A stretch of 64,000 bases of DNA, from NCBI RefSeq assembly GCF_009846885.1, contig NZ_WUWM01000022.1, forward strand, positions 1 through 64,000. Reading direction: 5' to 3'. Source of the stretch: Paenibacillus puerhi (GTDB lineage: Bacteria > Bacillota > Bacilli > Paenibacillales > NBRC-103111). This document shows, in pieces, positions 16,273 through 26,394 of the stretch (position 1 is its first letter; every line of letters begins with the position of its first letter). The position numbers and the translations under genes are program-made. The notes below the pieces were generated by a model, which worked only from the letters and a program-made list of their open reading frames with translations, was not told the origin of the DNA and searched no databases.

Positions 16273-19200
16273 ATGTTGGGAAGCTTGAGAAAAGGATTCG
16301 CTTATATGCTTGCGATGCTGCTCATCCTCAGTACGTTTCATGGAGGGTGGCTTCTGTACCATCCCGCTGAGGCGCTGGCTGCGGAAGCGGGGGGATACGA
16401 CGGGCGTTACGACGCATATGGCGTCACGGATGTGATCGATCTGGGGGATCCCGCCAGCGAGCAGGCACATAAGCTGATCGCCTCGGACAGCCAGGCTGTC
16501 GTCGGGGAGGAAGGGGAGACGGCAAGGGTATCCCTGCCCAAAAGCACGCCGGATTATTTCGGCGGGGATATTACCTTTACGGTCAAGGTCGATCCTAATG
16601 ACCAAAACTATTTTACCTTGAAGCTGTGGGGCTCGGACAAGACGGAGTACAGAGCTTTTCTGGCTATCGACAACCAGGTGTTCTACCCGGCACCGCTGGT
16701 AATCGCCAAGATGGCGGAGGAACCGCCGATCGAGAATCGGTTCTACTTCAGCACCGTTCCGATCCCGCTCGAGAAGTCCAAGGGCAAGAGCGAGCTGACG
16801 ATTACGATCCGTACGGCCTCTACATATTATCCGTACAGTGCCGGCACGTTCAGCAAGGCGTATCAGGAGAAGGTCGTCACGCCTTCGAACAAGTATTATA
16901 CCGGTTATGTACATACGACGGCTTCGCTAGCGACGGAAGTGATCAAGCAGAGCGGCAAGCTGACCTCCTATATCCCGCCGGTGCGCAGCAATGGTGCGAA
17001 CGGCTCCGATCTGGACCCGGGCTCTATCGTCGCCGGTAATATGCGGAACAAGCTGCTGAACGATGTGAAGGCAGTTATGCAGGGAGTGATCGACCGCAAC
17101 GCTTCGACGAACAACTTCACGACGGCGACCTGGAATCATTCGGAGAATGCGCATGGTAACGGGACGATGCTCCTGCCCTACTCGCAGAACGATGTCAATC
17201 TATACAATTTGAAATATGTGACTGAGGTTTTGCTCGACCAGGACAGTCCTGAATATGATGCTCTTCTGAAGCAGCTAGGTGTGGATCAGCTGCTGGATGC
17301 CGTGCTCGGCGCGATGGACCGGCTCGTCATCAACTATCTGAACCGCCCGGGTACGATTCAGACCGGAGGCCATCAATCCTCGTGGGGCGGCTACTATCAG
17401 GGCCTTGGGGAGGCGCTGTGGAATGTGAGCAAGCTGTTCGAGAACGGCCGTTACGAGCAGCTCGGCGGTACGAAGTATACGGGCTTCGACGCCTGGTATA
17501 GGGGAGCGGAGAAAGTGAACTGGCTGGACAAGTTCCGTTCGGTAGCCCGCTTCTATCATCAGCCCGAGGCCGGGACAGCCTTTCCTTTCTTGATCGAGAA
17601 GGCTGCGGAGGACCTTGGTGCCGAGCCGTACATCACGACCAGACGTGCCGCTTACGAGGAGATTCTGTGGCTGAACTTCAACTATGCAAGAACTCATGCG
17701 TATACGCTGACGCCGCTCACGAACCAAGTCATGTTCCAGATGTTCGGTGCCTGGAGAAGCAATGCCGGCCTGCTTGCGATCCAATCAGCTTATGCGGAGA
17801 ACTATAAGTCTTCCTTGCGTCAGCTGTATCGTTCGACGGGAATCCTGCCCTATTACGATATCGACATGGTGAACGGGCTTGTAGAAGCGGAGACGAAGAA
17901 CGGCGGCGATTATTCGGGCAAGCTGATCGTGAATAATCTGGCTGCCTTTAATGACAGTACCCAATATGATGCCGACCGCAATTATATCGGTCCCTACCGC
18001 AAGGCATGGGGCGAGGAATATTACATGACGACCGAGTTCGGGCTAACGCGCGAGACGACCTATGTAGCCGGGTACGGCGAGCATAGCGACTATCTCGTAC
18101 ATGCCTGGCGTCTCGTCCGTGATACGCCGGAGGCGTTCCAGCAAGCGCCCGGCATCAAGCTTAAGGAGGAGAATGAGCTGCTGCGCAAGGCGCTGCTGGT
18201 ATCGAATGCAAGAGCCCATATGAAGTATGCCGATGTGGACGACGGATACCGCTCCATGCGACTCGAAGCGACGATTGAGGCTCGAGGGCCTTTCTATCCT
18301 TACGACGCAGGCTACCATGTCCACATGAAATCAGGCGGTACGACCACGATTAATCCGTTTATTTTTGCCTATTTGAAAGCGGAGCTGGAGAAGGATCCGG
18401 GCAAATATCAAGCTTATTTCGGCCCGGAGTATAGCAAGTTCTTCGGATATGCGGTCGACGCCGTCGGATATACGCAGCAGATGCTCGCGGATAACCATCT
18501 GACACCGTTCATCGGCAGCAGCTTCGCTTCCGATCTGAAGTCGCTCGCAGGCTACAAGTATGTGACGAATCATCCGCGCGTGGCCAAACTGATTCCTTCC
18601 ACGAATCTGAGCTGGTTCTCGGCGGAGGAGCTGGCGGCAGTCAAACATGCCGGATTTGACGAGAATGCCCTCTATGGCAGCTCGTTCTATGATATCGAGG
18701 ATTCCATCGTTTATTTCCGCGACAAGGACTCGGTATATCTGTTGGCCTTCGAGTACAAGTCGGATTCGGGCTTGAACGGGGTCAGCCGTATGCACGCGGT
18801 CAGCTCGGATTACGACCGGATCGCCATGGTGGATCATGAGGTCCAGTACACGCCGTCAGGCTTCTGGAACTTCGGAGCGCCGGATACGACGGTCGCTTAC
18901 AATACTACCTATGACCCGGTAACCGGCATGCCGGACGGCTCCACCAATATGAATCAGGGCGAGATCTATCCGGTAGCAGCTTGGCATGGCTATGACGACA
19001 GAATCGCGCTTACGCCTTACAAGGCCGGATCGCCTTACGGCGGCTATGGCGAATTTTACTCGGTGCAGTATGGCCCGTATATCATTGCTATGAATACGAC
19101 AAGGGATAGCTATCGCAATTCCAAGCCGTATGAGATCACGCTGCCGTCTGGATATACCAAAGACATGATCTACGATAAACTATCACATCAATCGCTCCCG

Positions 19201-22200
19201 GTAACGGGCGGAAAGGTGACGGTACCGGCATTCTCCGCTGTTGTGCTTGATCTGGAGAGCGAGTTAATCGTCAATGATATTCCGAGCGCTCCTATCTTCG
19301 CTACCGGCACGGCTGCGAACGGGAAGGCGGCGCTGACCTGGACCCATAGCGCAGGCGTGGATGCAGGCTATCAGATTCTTCGTTCTACGTCCAAGGACGG
19401 TGCCTACGCGGTTATCGCGACGGTCGATGCGAATACGAATCTTTACTTGGACGACACGGTGGCGAATGGAAGCACTTATTACTACAAAGTGCGGGGAGTG
19501 AATGCCCATGGCCGAGCAGGCAGCGACTCTCCGTATGCCAAGGTTCCCGTCAGTGCGAATGCCTTGATCGAGAACTGGTCCTTCGATACGACAGCGTGGT
19601 CGTTGGATAAGCAAATTACAACGGTCCAAGGGCTGCAGGCGGCAATGAAAAGCGGAACGATCACGTTCACAGGGAGCAAGGATACAAGCGGTAACCTGTT
19701 GTTTGCCTATACGAGCAATCTTCTAACCGGCGCTGCGGATTCGACGGCTGCACCGAAGAGCGGCAGCTTCGAGATGGTAGCGGAGATCCAATCCGGCGAA
19801 GACATCGGAATCTTATTTAAGGAATCGCTCGACGTGAAGTCGAGAGGCGGGCTCCTGACCATCGACAGCGAAGGAAATTACAAGTTTGTTTATAGGCAGC
19901 AGCCGAATATCGTGAAGGATTTCGATATGCGCGTTGACGGCTATTCTATCTTCAATAACCTTAATCCCGTAGCCGTAACTGGAAGGGTCGAAGGAGCCAA
20001 GTGGCTTAAGGTAGCACGCAAAGGCCTGTACGTCTACGCCTATGTGTCCAAAGACGGGGTCGACTGGCAGCCCATCGGACATATTGGCTACCCGTTGTAC
20101 CCGGAAGTCAGCGCAACCGGCGAGTACTACTTTATGGATAATAACTGGCATCATATGAAGACGCCTGGCGAGTTCTATCTGCCTATGGCCGATACGATCT
20201 ATGTGGGCGTGGCTTCGTCCGGCCCGGGTACGGCAGCGCATGTATCGTTGACTGCCCTGGATGCCGACAACAGTTTGCCGGGACAAGTAACTCCGACGAT
20301 TCTCTCGGACAGCGTCAACGGACGGATTACGATCGGGTGGAAGCATGTGCTGAAGGCCAGCTATTACCAGGTGTACCGGACCCGGGATGCGCTGACCGCA
20401 GACCATGACCCGACCGCCGTCGGGACCGGCTGGGAGCTGGTGGGCAGCCGGGTGAAGGATATCGTGTTTGCCGATACGGACTTCAAGACCGGAAGCGGCG
20501 GTCCTGTGTACTACAAAGTCGTGGCCTTCAACGAGCAAGACTTGGCCGGGCCGGCCTCTCAGGTGCTCATCGGAGAAATTCAACTTGACGGCGTGGAGTA
20601 TCCGGCAAGCGTCTGGTCCTCGGTTGATATCAATACGCCTTCGGCCGGCTACGATCTGATGAGCGGCTCCCAGCTTAGCATTTATACGGACGGCAAGCGC
20701 TTCTGGAATACGGATGGCAACTCCTTCCGGTTCGTATACCAGGAGATTCCGGCCAAGACGGCGGGCACCTTTATTACCCGCGTCGATAAGTCTTCGATCA
20801 TCGGGGAGCATCTCGGAGAAGCGCTGATCGTCAAGAATAATGTGAATAAGTCCTATGACAGCGGAACGTACCATCGTTCCATTCGCATGAATACGACCCG
20901 CGGTTTGTTCGCGAGCGGTCAGCAATCCGGATGGTCCTCCAACTTCGGCACGAATAATACCGTAGATAATCAGGATGCATGGCTCCGGCTGGATACGAAT
21001 CAAGGGAGCGAAAACATTGACGTCTACTATGCTCCGGTAACGGATAAAACGAAGTATCCGTCCGCAGATCAGTGGATCAAGCTGTTGACGTTCAGTCCGG
21101 ATTCCCCGGTTACAGGCAACAGCTTCTGGAGAAACATGGACACCGGCACCAATGGCAAATGGTACGTGGGCTTGGCGCTGGCTACCGGCGGCAACATGGG
21201 AGGCTCCAGCTTCTATAATGTGGCTCCACTCTTTAATCTGCCTGCCGTCACGATCCAGGGCAAAGACGTCACGCCGACGAAGCAGATCACAGTTCAAAAG
21301 GGTACTCCGATCAAGTTGAAGCTTTCGGCCAAGGATGCATTCGGCTCCGGCGATCTGCCGGTTACCGATATCGAAGCGATCGGGACGCTGCCGGACGGTG
21401 CGGTCTATCAGCCGGCCACCGGTGAGCTGACCTGGACGCCTTCGATGGCGGGAGCGTATAAGCTGCCCTTCCGCATCCAGGATAAAGCCAGCCTGAATGA
21501 CTTCTATGGCGGGTTGGATGTCCACATAACGGTTATGGACAGCACGATCGTCCCCGTCTTCGATCCAATAGCGGATAAATCCTACAGCGCTGGCAAGACG
21601 ATCGCCTTGACGGCCAAAGCAACCGTCAAAAATATTGCGACAGGCGCGGACGGCACGCCTTCCCCGGCTGCAGTCGCTTATCGGTTGAAGTCGGTGAAGG
21701 ACAGCTACGGCAACGAGCTCGATGCTGCAGAGCTGGGCATTACGCTCGATAGCGCGACCGGTGCGTTCAACTGGACGCCGACCCGTTTGCACACGGGGGT
21801 GTATGATCTGGTATTTAGCGCCGAGGCTGAAGGGTCTGTCTCGGACAAATCGGTGAAGTTCATCATTATGGGCGCACCGCTGTTCGAAATCGCCGAGCCT
21901 TACCGGACGGCCATCGCCAACGGAGAGACGATCGAGGTCACGGGAACCGAGAAGCTGCTTCTCCCGATCGTCATTAAAGATCCGACGGGTACGGCTTTCT
22001 ATTCCTACAAGGAAGAGATTCCGGCTGGTGCGGTGTACAGCGAGAACCTGTTCGATTGGACGCCTACCTATGCTCAGAGCCTTGCTCCAGACCCGACCTA
22101 TACCCTGAAGCTGGTGGCGTACAATGCGGGCTTCAAAAATGAGGTCGCCGTCAAGTTCAAAGTGAAGACGCCGGCGCCTACCGCTCCATTGCTGACTCAG

Positions 22201-24306
22201 AACTGGCAGGCTGGCGCTTTGTCGCAGGACAGCCTCAGCAAGATGAAGGTCAGCTACGGCGGTCTCGGTAACAGCGAGGTGACGATCAATAACGCCTCGC
22301 ACTACGTCAGCCCTAACTACAATCAGGGGACGGGACGCAGCACCTTTGTCTACCAGCCATTGACCTCCAATGCAGAGATCGTGGCCCGTATCACGAGCTA
22401 CGGCGCGCCGAGCAAGTTTGCAGGCGTTATGATCAGCGACTACTATGCGCCGAATCCGGCTGAGACGGGGATTAACAAGCTGGCGGATACGACCTTCATG
22501 GCCTTGTCGGCGAGCGAGTATTCCCTCAGCAACACGCAATCCGGCCGGTTCAAGACGGACTCGGTGCTGGCCTTCGCTCGCAACAGCAATCCGGCCAATG
22601 GCGACTGGCCGAATCTCGGCTTTGCTACAGGCGAGAAGGATTTGACGGCAACGTACTGGGTCAGGCTGACGTATAAGGTCAACCCGGACGGCAGCGCTAC
22701 GGTTCGCGGGTCTTATCGGATCGATGGGGATACAGCTTGGATCGAGAACGAGAACTGGATGTTCACCTATACGGCCGCCCAGGTTGCCAAGGGGCTGTAT
22801 GGAGGTTTGATGGCTTCTCCGGCCAATAAGGAAGTCAAGTTCGACCATGCCAGAATGACGTTCGAAGCTCCGCTGACCAAGACGAACGTCGGGGCCTTGA
22901 CGAGTATCAAGGTAAAGTCGGAGCATGCTTACGATCAGGTTGTGTACACCTACAGCCTGACGAAGGACGGCAAGTCTTACACGGATGCCACCATCAGCTC
23001 GGGCGGCGTCTTCAACTGGGGGCCGGTCGAAGGAGGAGCTACCTACTATCTGACCGTTACGGCGACGGCTAAGGAAACCAATCAGGCTACCATTCAAAAT
23101 TATGTGATCGAGGTAGCGCACATCGACAAAGCCTACCTACAGCAGGCGATTAGCGAAGCGAAAGCCTACACCAACGCGGAAGGGAAATACTCCGCCCGTT
23201 CGTTCCAGAAGCTGACACAGGCGATCGCCCAGGCGGAAGCGGCTATGCCGGACATCCAAACGTACGCTGCGCTCGATGCCGAGGTCGCAGCCCTCAACGG
23301 CGCTGTGAGCGCGCTGGTTGACGTCACGCCGCTGAAGACCAAGCTCGCTTCAGCCAAGGCCATCAGCAATGATGCCGGGCAGTATACTCAAGCCTCATAC
23401 GCCCGTCTGCTGCAGGCGATCGCTGCCGGGGACAATATGGTCGATTCCGCCGACACGCTGCAGCAGCTGCAAGCTGCACTGGCCGAATTGAATGAAGCGG
23501 TCGATGGGCTCCGGACGCCAGGCGTCAGTCTGAGCGGCCCAAGCGTGGCTGCGGCCGGCAAGGAGATCGTTCTGATCTACAGTCTGAACGAAGTCACGAG
23601 CCAGGTATATGCCAAGTCCATGACGGTACATTATAATCCGGAGCTCCTCGAATACGTAAAGGCCGTATCGCTAGTGAATGAGTTCACGGTGATCGCATCC
23701 ACATATGGCGGCGGGAAGGTAACGTTCGTCGAAGCGGGACTGGGCAAGGCGGTGACGGGAACGATGGATCTGCTCGAGCTGCATTTCCGCGCATTGCCTG
23801 GCTCCTCAGCCTCGGCTGTCACCACCGTGTACTTGACGGGCGTGCTCGCAGCGAATGAATCAGGGCAGGAGATGACGCTTAACGCCGGTCAACCGCACGA
23901 GGTCGAGATCACCAATCCGGACGCTGCCCCGTTGCTGGCCGAGATCGACAAGGCGCAGGCGGCGGTGAACGCTGCAAGGGTCGATGAACGACTATGGGGG
24001 CACTTTAAGGAGCCGGTGATACAGGCCTTGAAGGAGGCCATCCAGGCTGCGCAAGCCGTAGCGGAACAGGCTGTCCGGCAGCCTGAGCTGGACCAGGCGA
24101 TGACGGATTTAAGCAAAGCGCTGGAAACGTTCAAGGGCTCCGTGAATGCTAGAAGGGGAATCGGGGACGTCGCCTGGATGGCCCGCTATTATGGCACGCT
24201 CCGCTCGGATAGCGACTGGACCTTCATTTACATGTATGATTTGGATGAAAACGGGAAGATAGACATTGCTGATCTAGCGGCCTTTGCCCGGGATATGCTG
24301 CACTAA
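16273..24306 (+). CDS. Giant secreted glycan-active protein with FIVAR, cohesin and dockerin modules; catalytic family unassigned
   Basis: 2677 residues. A signal peptide (about 1-37, basic then hydrophobic, ending ALAAEA) directs export. Residues about 40-220 form a beta-sandwich containing NYFTLKLWGSD. Residues about 240-640 look helical (WNHSENAHGNGTMLLPYSQN, GGHQSSWGGYYQGLGEALWN) and about 640-990 look beta-rich, an order like (alpha/alpha)-toroid polysaccharide lyases; this is inference. Next come FN3 (997-1096), a concanavalin-like domain (1100-1335), FN3 (1338-1440), another concanavalin-like domain (1440-1655), three Ig-like domains (1657-1975), a third concanavalin-like domain (1976-2200) and a short beta domain. 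The tail is FIVAR (2280-2345), FIVAR (2352-2415), cohesin (2417-2546), FIVAR (2552-2625) and dockerin (2630-2677). The dockerin has one intact calcium loop with D2656, D2658, N2660, D2664 and D2667; the first loop lacks acidic ligands. AGGAGG precedes ATG 16273. Confidence 0.85.
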   Translation: MLGSLRKGFAYMLAMLLILSTFHGGWLLYHPAEALAAEAGGYDGRYDAYGVTDVIDLGDPASEQAHKLIASDSQAVVGEEGETARVSLPKSTPDYFGGDITFTVKVDPNDQNYFTLKLWGSDKTEYRAFLAIDNQVFYPAPLVIAKMAEEPPIENRFYFSTVPIPLEKSKGKSELTITIRTASTYYPYSAGTFSKAYQEKVVTPSNKYYTGYVHTTASLATEVIKQSGKLTSYIPPVRSNGANGSDLDPGSIVAGNMRNKLLNDVKAVMQGVIDRNASTNNFTTATWNHSENAHGNGTMLLPYSQNDVNLYNLKYVTEVLLDQDSPEYDALLKQLGVDQLLDAVLGAMDRLVINYLNRPGTIQTGGHQSSWGGYYQGLGEALWNVSKLFENGRYEQLGGTKYTGFDAWYRGAEKVNWLDKFRSVARFYHQPEAGTAFPFLIEKAAEDLGAEPYITTRRAAYEEILWLNFNYARTHAYTLTPLTNQVMFQMFGAWRSNAGLLAIQSAYAENYKSSLRQLYRSTGILPYYDIDMVNGLVEAETKNGGDYSGKLIVNNLAAFNDSTQYDADRNYIGPYRKAWGEEYYMTTEFGLTRETTYVAGYGEHSDYLVHAWRLVRDTPEAFQQAPGIKLKEENELLRKALLVSNARAHMKYADVDDGYRSMRLEATIEARGPFYPYDAGYHVHMKSGGTTTINPFIFAYLKAELEKDPGKYQAYFGPEYSKFFGYAVDAVGYTQQMLADNHLTPFIGSSFASDLKSLAGYKYVTNHPRVAKLIPSTNLSWFSAEELAAVKHAGFDENALYGSSFYDIEDSIVYFRDKDSVYLLAFEYKSDSGLNGVSRMHAVSSDYDRIAMVDHEVQYTPSGFWNFGAPDTTVAYNTTYDPVTGMPDGSTNMNQGEIYPVAAWHGYDDRIALTPYKAGSPYGGYGEFYSVQYGPYIIAMNTTRDSYRNSKPYEITLPSGYTKDMIYDKLSHQSLPVTGGKVTVPAFSAVVLDLESELIVNDIPSAPIFATGTAANGKAALTWTHSAGVDAGYQILRSTSKDGAYAVIATVDANTNLYLDDTVANGSTYYYKVRGVNAHGRAGSDSPYAKVPVSANALIENWSFDTTAWSLDKQITTVQGLQAAMKSGTITFTGSKDTSGNLLFAYTSNLLTGAADSTAAPKSGSFEMVAEIQSGEDIGILFKESLDVKSRGGLLTIDSEGNYKFVYRQQPNIVKDFDMRVDGYSIFNNLNPVAVTGRVEGAKWLKVARKGLYVYAYVSKDGVDWQPIGHIGYPLYPEVSATGEYYFMDNNWHHMKTPGEFYLPMADTIYVGVASSGPGTAAHVSLTALDADNSLPGQVTPTILSDSVNGRITIGWKHVLKASYYQVYRTRDALTADHDPTAVGTGWELVGSRVKDIVFADTDFKTGSGGPVYYKVVAFNEQDLAGPASQVLIGEIQLDGVEYPASVWSSVDINTPSAGYDLMSGSQLSIYTDGKRFWNTDGNSFRFVYQEIPAKTAGTFITRVDKSSIIGEHLGEALIVKNNVNKSYDSGTYHRSIRMNTTRGLFASGQQSGWSSNFGTNNTVDNQDAWLRLDTNQGSENIDVYYAPVTDKTKYPSADQWIKLLTFSPDSPVTGNSFWRNMDTGTNGKWYVGLALATGGNMGGSSFYNVAPLFNLPAVTIQGKDVTPTKQITVQKGTPIKLKLSAKDAFGSGDLPVTDIEAIGTLPDGAVYQPATGELTWTPSMAGAYKLPFRIQDKASLNDFYGGLDVHITVMDSTIVPVFDPIADKSYSAGKTIALTAKATVKNIATGADGTPSPAAVAYRLKSVKDSYGNELDAAELGITLDSATGAFNWTPTRLHTGVYDLVFSAEAEGSVSDKSVKFIIMGAPLFEIAEPYRTAIANGETIEVTGTEKLLLPIVIKDPTGTAFYSYKEEIPAGAVYSENLFDWTPTYAQSLAPDPTYTLKLVAYNAGFKNEVAVKFKVKTPAPTAPLLTQNWQAGALSQDSLSKMKVSYGGLGNSEVTINNASHYVSPNYNQGTGRSTFVYQPLTSNAEIVARITSYGAPSKFAGVMISDYYAPNPAETGINKLADTTFMALSASEYSLSNTQSGRFKTDSVLAFARNSNPANGDWPNLGFATGEKDLTATYWVRLTYKVNPDGSATVRGSYRIDGDTAWIENENWMFTYTAAQVAKGLYGGLMASPANKEVKFDHARMTFEAPLTKTNVGALTSIKVKSEHAYDQVVYTYSLTKDGKSYTDATISSGGVFNWGPVEGGATYYLTVTATAKETNQATIQNYVIEVAHIDKAYLQQAISEAKAYTNAEGKYSARSFQKLTQAIAQAEAAMPDIQTYAALDAEVAALNGAVSALVDVTPLKTKLASAKAISNDAGQYTQASYARLLQAIAAGDNMVDSADTLQQLQAALAELNEAVDGLRTPGVSLSGPSVAAAGKEIVLIYSLNEVTSQVYAKSMTVHYNPELLEYVKAVSLVNEFTVIASTYGGGKVTFVEAGLGKAVTGTMDLLELHFRALPGSSASAVTTVYLTGVLAANESGQEMTLNAGQPHEVEITNPDAAPLLAEIDKAQAAVNAARVDERLWGHFKEPVIQALKEAIQAAQAVAEQAVRQPELDQAMTDLSKALETFKGSVNARRGIGDVAWMARYYGTLRSDSDWTFIYMYDLDENGKIDIADLAAFARDMLH

Positions 24307-24398
24307 CGAAGGGGAAGGAGCGCTGGCGTGCAGGGAGAGGTGCGGAGACCGTACTCTCCCCGCACCAGTGTCAGTTACAGGAAGGAAGGGTACTTCTG

Positions 24399-26390
24399 AT
24401 GATGCGCAAAACCTGGATTTTTATGCTTACCTTGCTTCTAGGCATAAGCATGCTGCCCTCCGTCTCGATAGGGGCAACCGAAGCCAAGCTTTCCTTGCAT
24501 GCCAGTAGCGAGTCGGCCAAGCTTGGGGAGACGGTGACGATCACCTTGCAAGCAGAGAGCTTGATCGACTTATTCGCGAGCGATATCCGGTTAAGCTACG
24601 ATCCGGATCTGCTGGAGTACAAGGAGTCGATATCCGAATTTACGGCTGGCTTTCCCTTTTCCAAGGAATCGGACGGCAGTCTGCTGCTCGGGCATACCTT
24701 TACAAGCAAGGTGCCCGGATTGTCGGGCGATCACAAGCTGTATACGATCACCTTCGTGGCCAAATCCGAAGGAACCGCATCCATCCGCTTGAGCGATGCG
24801 ACGCTCATCTCGTACGAGAATGAGAAGCAGGTGACCCGAAGCTGGACGGCTGCCCATGCCACGGTCGAGCTCGGTTCTAAGGATCAACCGGAGCCGCAGC
24901 CCGAGATTCGGGTCACAGGGGTTACCCTGGATCACGGCGGCCTGCAGCTCAAGATAGGCGATAGCGCTTCGCTGGTCGCGACGGTTGCGCCTGCGGATGC
25001 GACGAACAAGGCTGTGAACTGGACTTCCAGCCGCAGCGACGTGGCGACTGTCTCGGCATCCGGCGTCGTGACGGCCGTGGCGGCGGGCGCCTCTACGATT
25101 ACCGCAACGACGGTGGACGGAGGCAAGACGGCGTCCAGCACCGTGTCCGTCACTTCGGGCACGACGGAAACAGCTTCTCCGTCAGACGGGACAGGCAGTG
25201 GCCAGGGCCCAGTCGACCCGGGCCAAGCACTGGTCCCGGCCGATGCTCATATCCGGGCCGAGGCGAAGCTGAATCCCGACGGTTCGGCAGTCGCTGTGAT
25301 ATCGTCCGAACGGCTGGGGATGGCGATCGCGGGCTCGAAGGACCGATCCATTTCCATTGCAGTCGTTCCTCTGGAAGGAGCCGCAAACCTGAAGGTGCGG
25401 CTTCCGGCCGGACCGCTGTTTGCTCACGGCAAGCCGGTCATGGATCTGATCCACATCGATACCGGTCATGCCAAGCTATGGATTCAGACGAAGCTGCTGC
25501 TGAAGGCAGGCCGGAAGACGGATGGGGCCCTGTTGGAGCTGGCAGTCGCTCGCGCGGATGGCTCTGAGCTACCGGCCGATGTACGGACTAAGCCGGGGGG
25601 ACGTCCGGTGTATGAGTTCGGCTTGACTCTCGATAGCCAAAGCTTATCCTTGTTTGCCGATCAGGAGATTGCTGTAGAGCTTCCCTACGTACTTGGTGCA
25701 GGAGAGAAGCCGGGGCAGGTTGTTGTGTACTTTCTGCCCGAGGGTAATGAGCTGGAGGTCGTCAAAAATGGCCGGTACCATGCCAAGCCGGGTCGTGTGG
25801 CATTTAAGCCGAAGCACTTCAGCCGGTACGCGGCCGCTTATGCGCAGGCTGACTTCATCGATCTGGCCGGCGTCCCTTGGGCGCAGGATGCTATCCAAGC
25901 CTTGGCCGCACGGCAGGTGGTGCAGGGCATGGGCGACGGACTATTCCAGCCGGACGGCAGCGTAACCCGAGCGGAATTCGTGACGATGCTGGTGAATGCT
26001 CTCGATCTTGCGGAGGACCAGGCCGTGACAAGCTTCTCCGACGTGGAGCAGGGCGCCTGGTATTACCGCTCCGTAGCAAGCGCCCAGAAGCTCGGTATCG
26101 TTAACGGCAAGACTGACGCCTTGTTCGGCGTGTCGGATACCATCACGCGTCAAGATATGGCCGTTATGATGCACCGGGCGGTCCAAGCCTTGAGCCTCCG
26201 ACTGTCATCGGTCAAGCCGGGGGCGACGTTTGCCGATCAGGCTGCGATCAGCAGCTATGCCGAAGAGGCGGTAACGGCTATGCGGCAAGCCGGTATTGTG
26301 GAGGGAATGGAGCAGGGCTTGTTTGCTCCGCTCCAGCACACAACGCGGGCGCAGGCGGCGATGATGATCTTCCGGCTTATGGACGTGTAG
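24399..26390 (+). CDS. SLH-anchored cohesin-domain surface protein (scaffold-like)
   Basis: 663 residues. A signal peptide (about 1-25, TLLLGISMLPSVSIGATEA) leads into a cohesin-like beta-sandwich (about 30-158) containing LGETVTITLQAES, IRLSYDPDLLEYK and HKLYTITFVAKSEGTASI. A Big_2 bacterial Ig domain follows (171-253: NKAVNWTSSRSDVATVSASG). Next is a beta-rich domain of unknown type (about 265-480). Three SLH repeats (486-545, 546-597, 611-661) carry the motifs VTRAEF, ITRQDM and TTRAQA; SLH domains bind pyruvylated secondary cell-wall polymer. It sits 92 bp after the giant enzyme and has no obvious promoter of its own. The natural reading is that its cohesin displays the dockerin-bearing enzyme on the cell surface. 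Confidence 0.85.
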   Translation: MMRKTWIFMLTLLLGISMLPSVSIGATEAKLSLHASSESAKLGETVTITLQAESLIDLFASDIRLSYDPDLLEYKESISEFTAGFPFSKESDGSLLLGHTFTSKVPGLSGDHKLYTITFVAKSEGTASIRLSDATLISYENEKQVTRSWTAAHATVELGSKDQPEPQPEIRVTGVTLDHGGLQLKIGDSASLVATVAPADATNKAVNWTSSRSDVATVSASGVVTAVAAGASTITATTVDGGKTASSTVSVTSGTTETASPSDGTGSGQGPVDPGQALVPADAHIRAEAKLNPDGSAVAVISSERLGMAIAGSKDRSISIAVVPLEGAANLKVRLPAGPLFAHGKPVMDLIHIDTGHAKLWIQTKLLLKAGRKTDGALLELAVARADGSELPADVRTKPGGRPVYEFGLTLDSQSLSLFADQEIAVELPYVLGAGEKPGQVVVYFLPEGNELEVVKNGRYHAKPGRVAFKPKHFSRYAAAYAQADFIDLAGVPWAQDAIQALAARQVVQGMGDGLFQPDGSVTRAEFVTMLVNALDLAEDQAVTSFSDVEQGAWYYRSVASAQKLGIVNGKTDALFGVSDTITRQDMAVMMHRAVQALSLRLSSVKPGATFADQAAISSYAEEAVTAMRQAGIVEGMEQGLFAPLQHTTRAQAAMMIFRLMDV

Positions 26391-26394
26391 ACGC

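Noticed and set aside
19813-23121. A 1102-codon open frame on the minus strand inside the giant enzyme gene
   Set aside because: It is antisense to a continuous coding frame with clear domains, has no ribosome binding site and a composition rich in Arg, Ile and His as expected for a mirror frame in GC-rich DNA.
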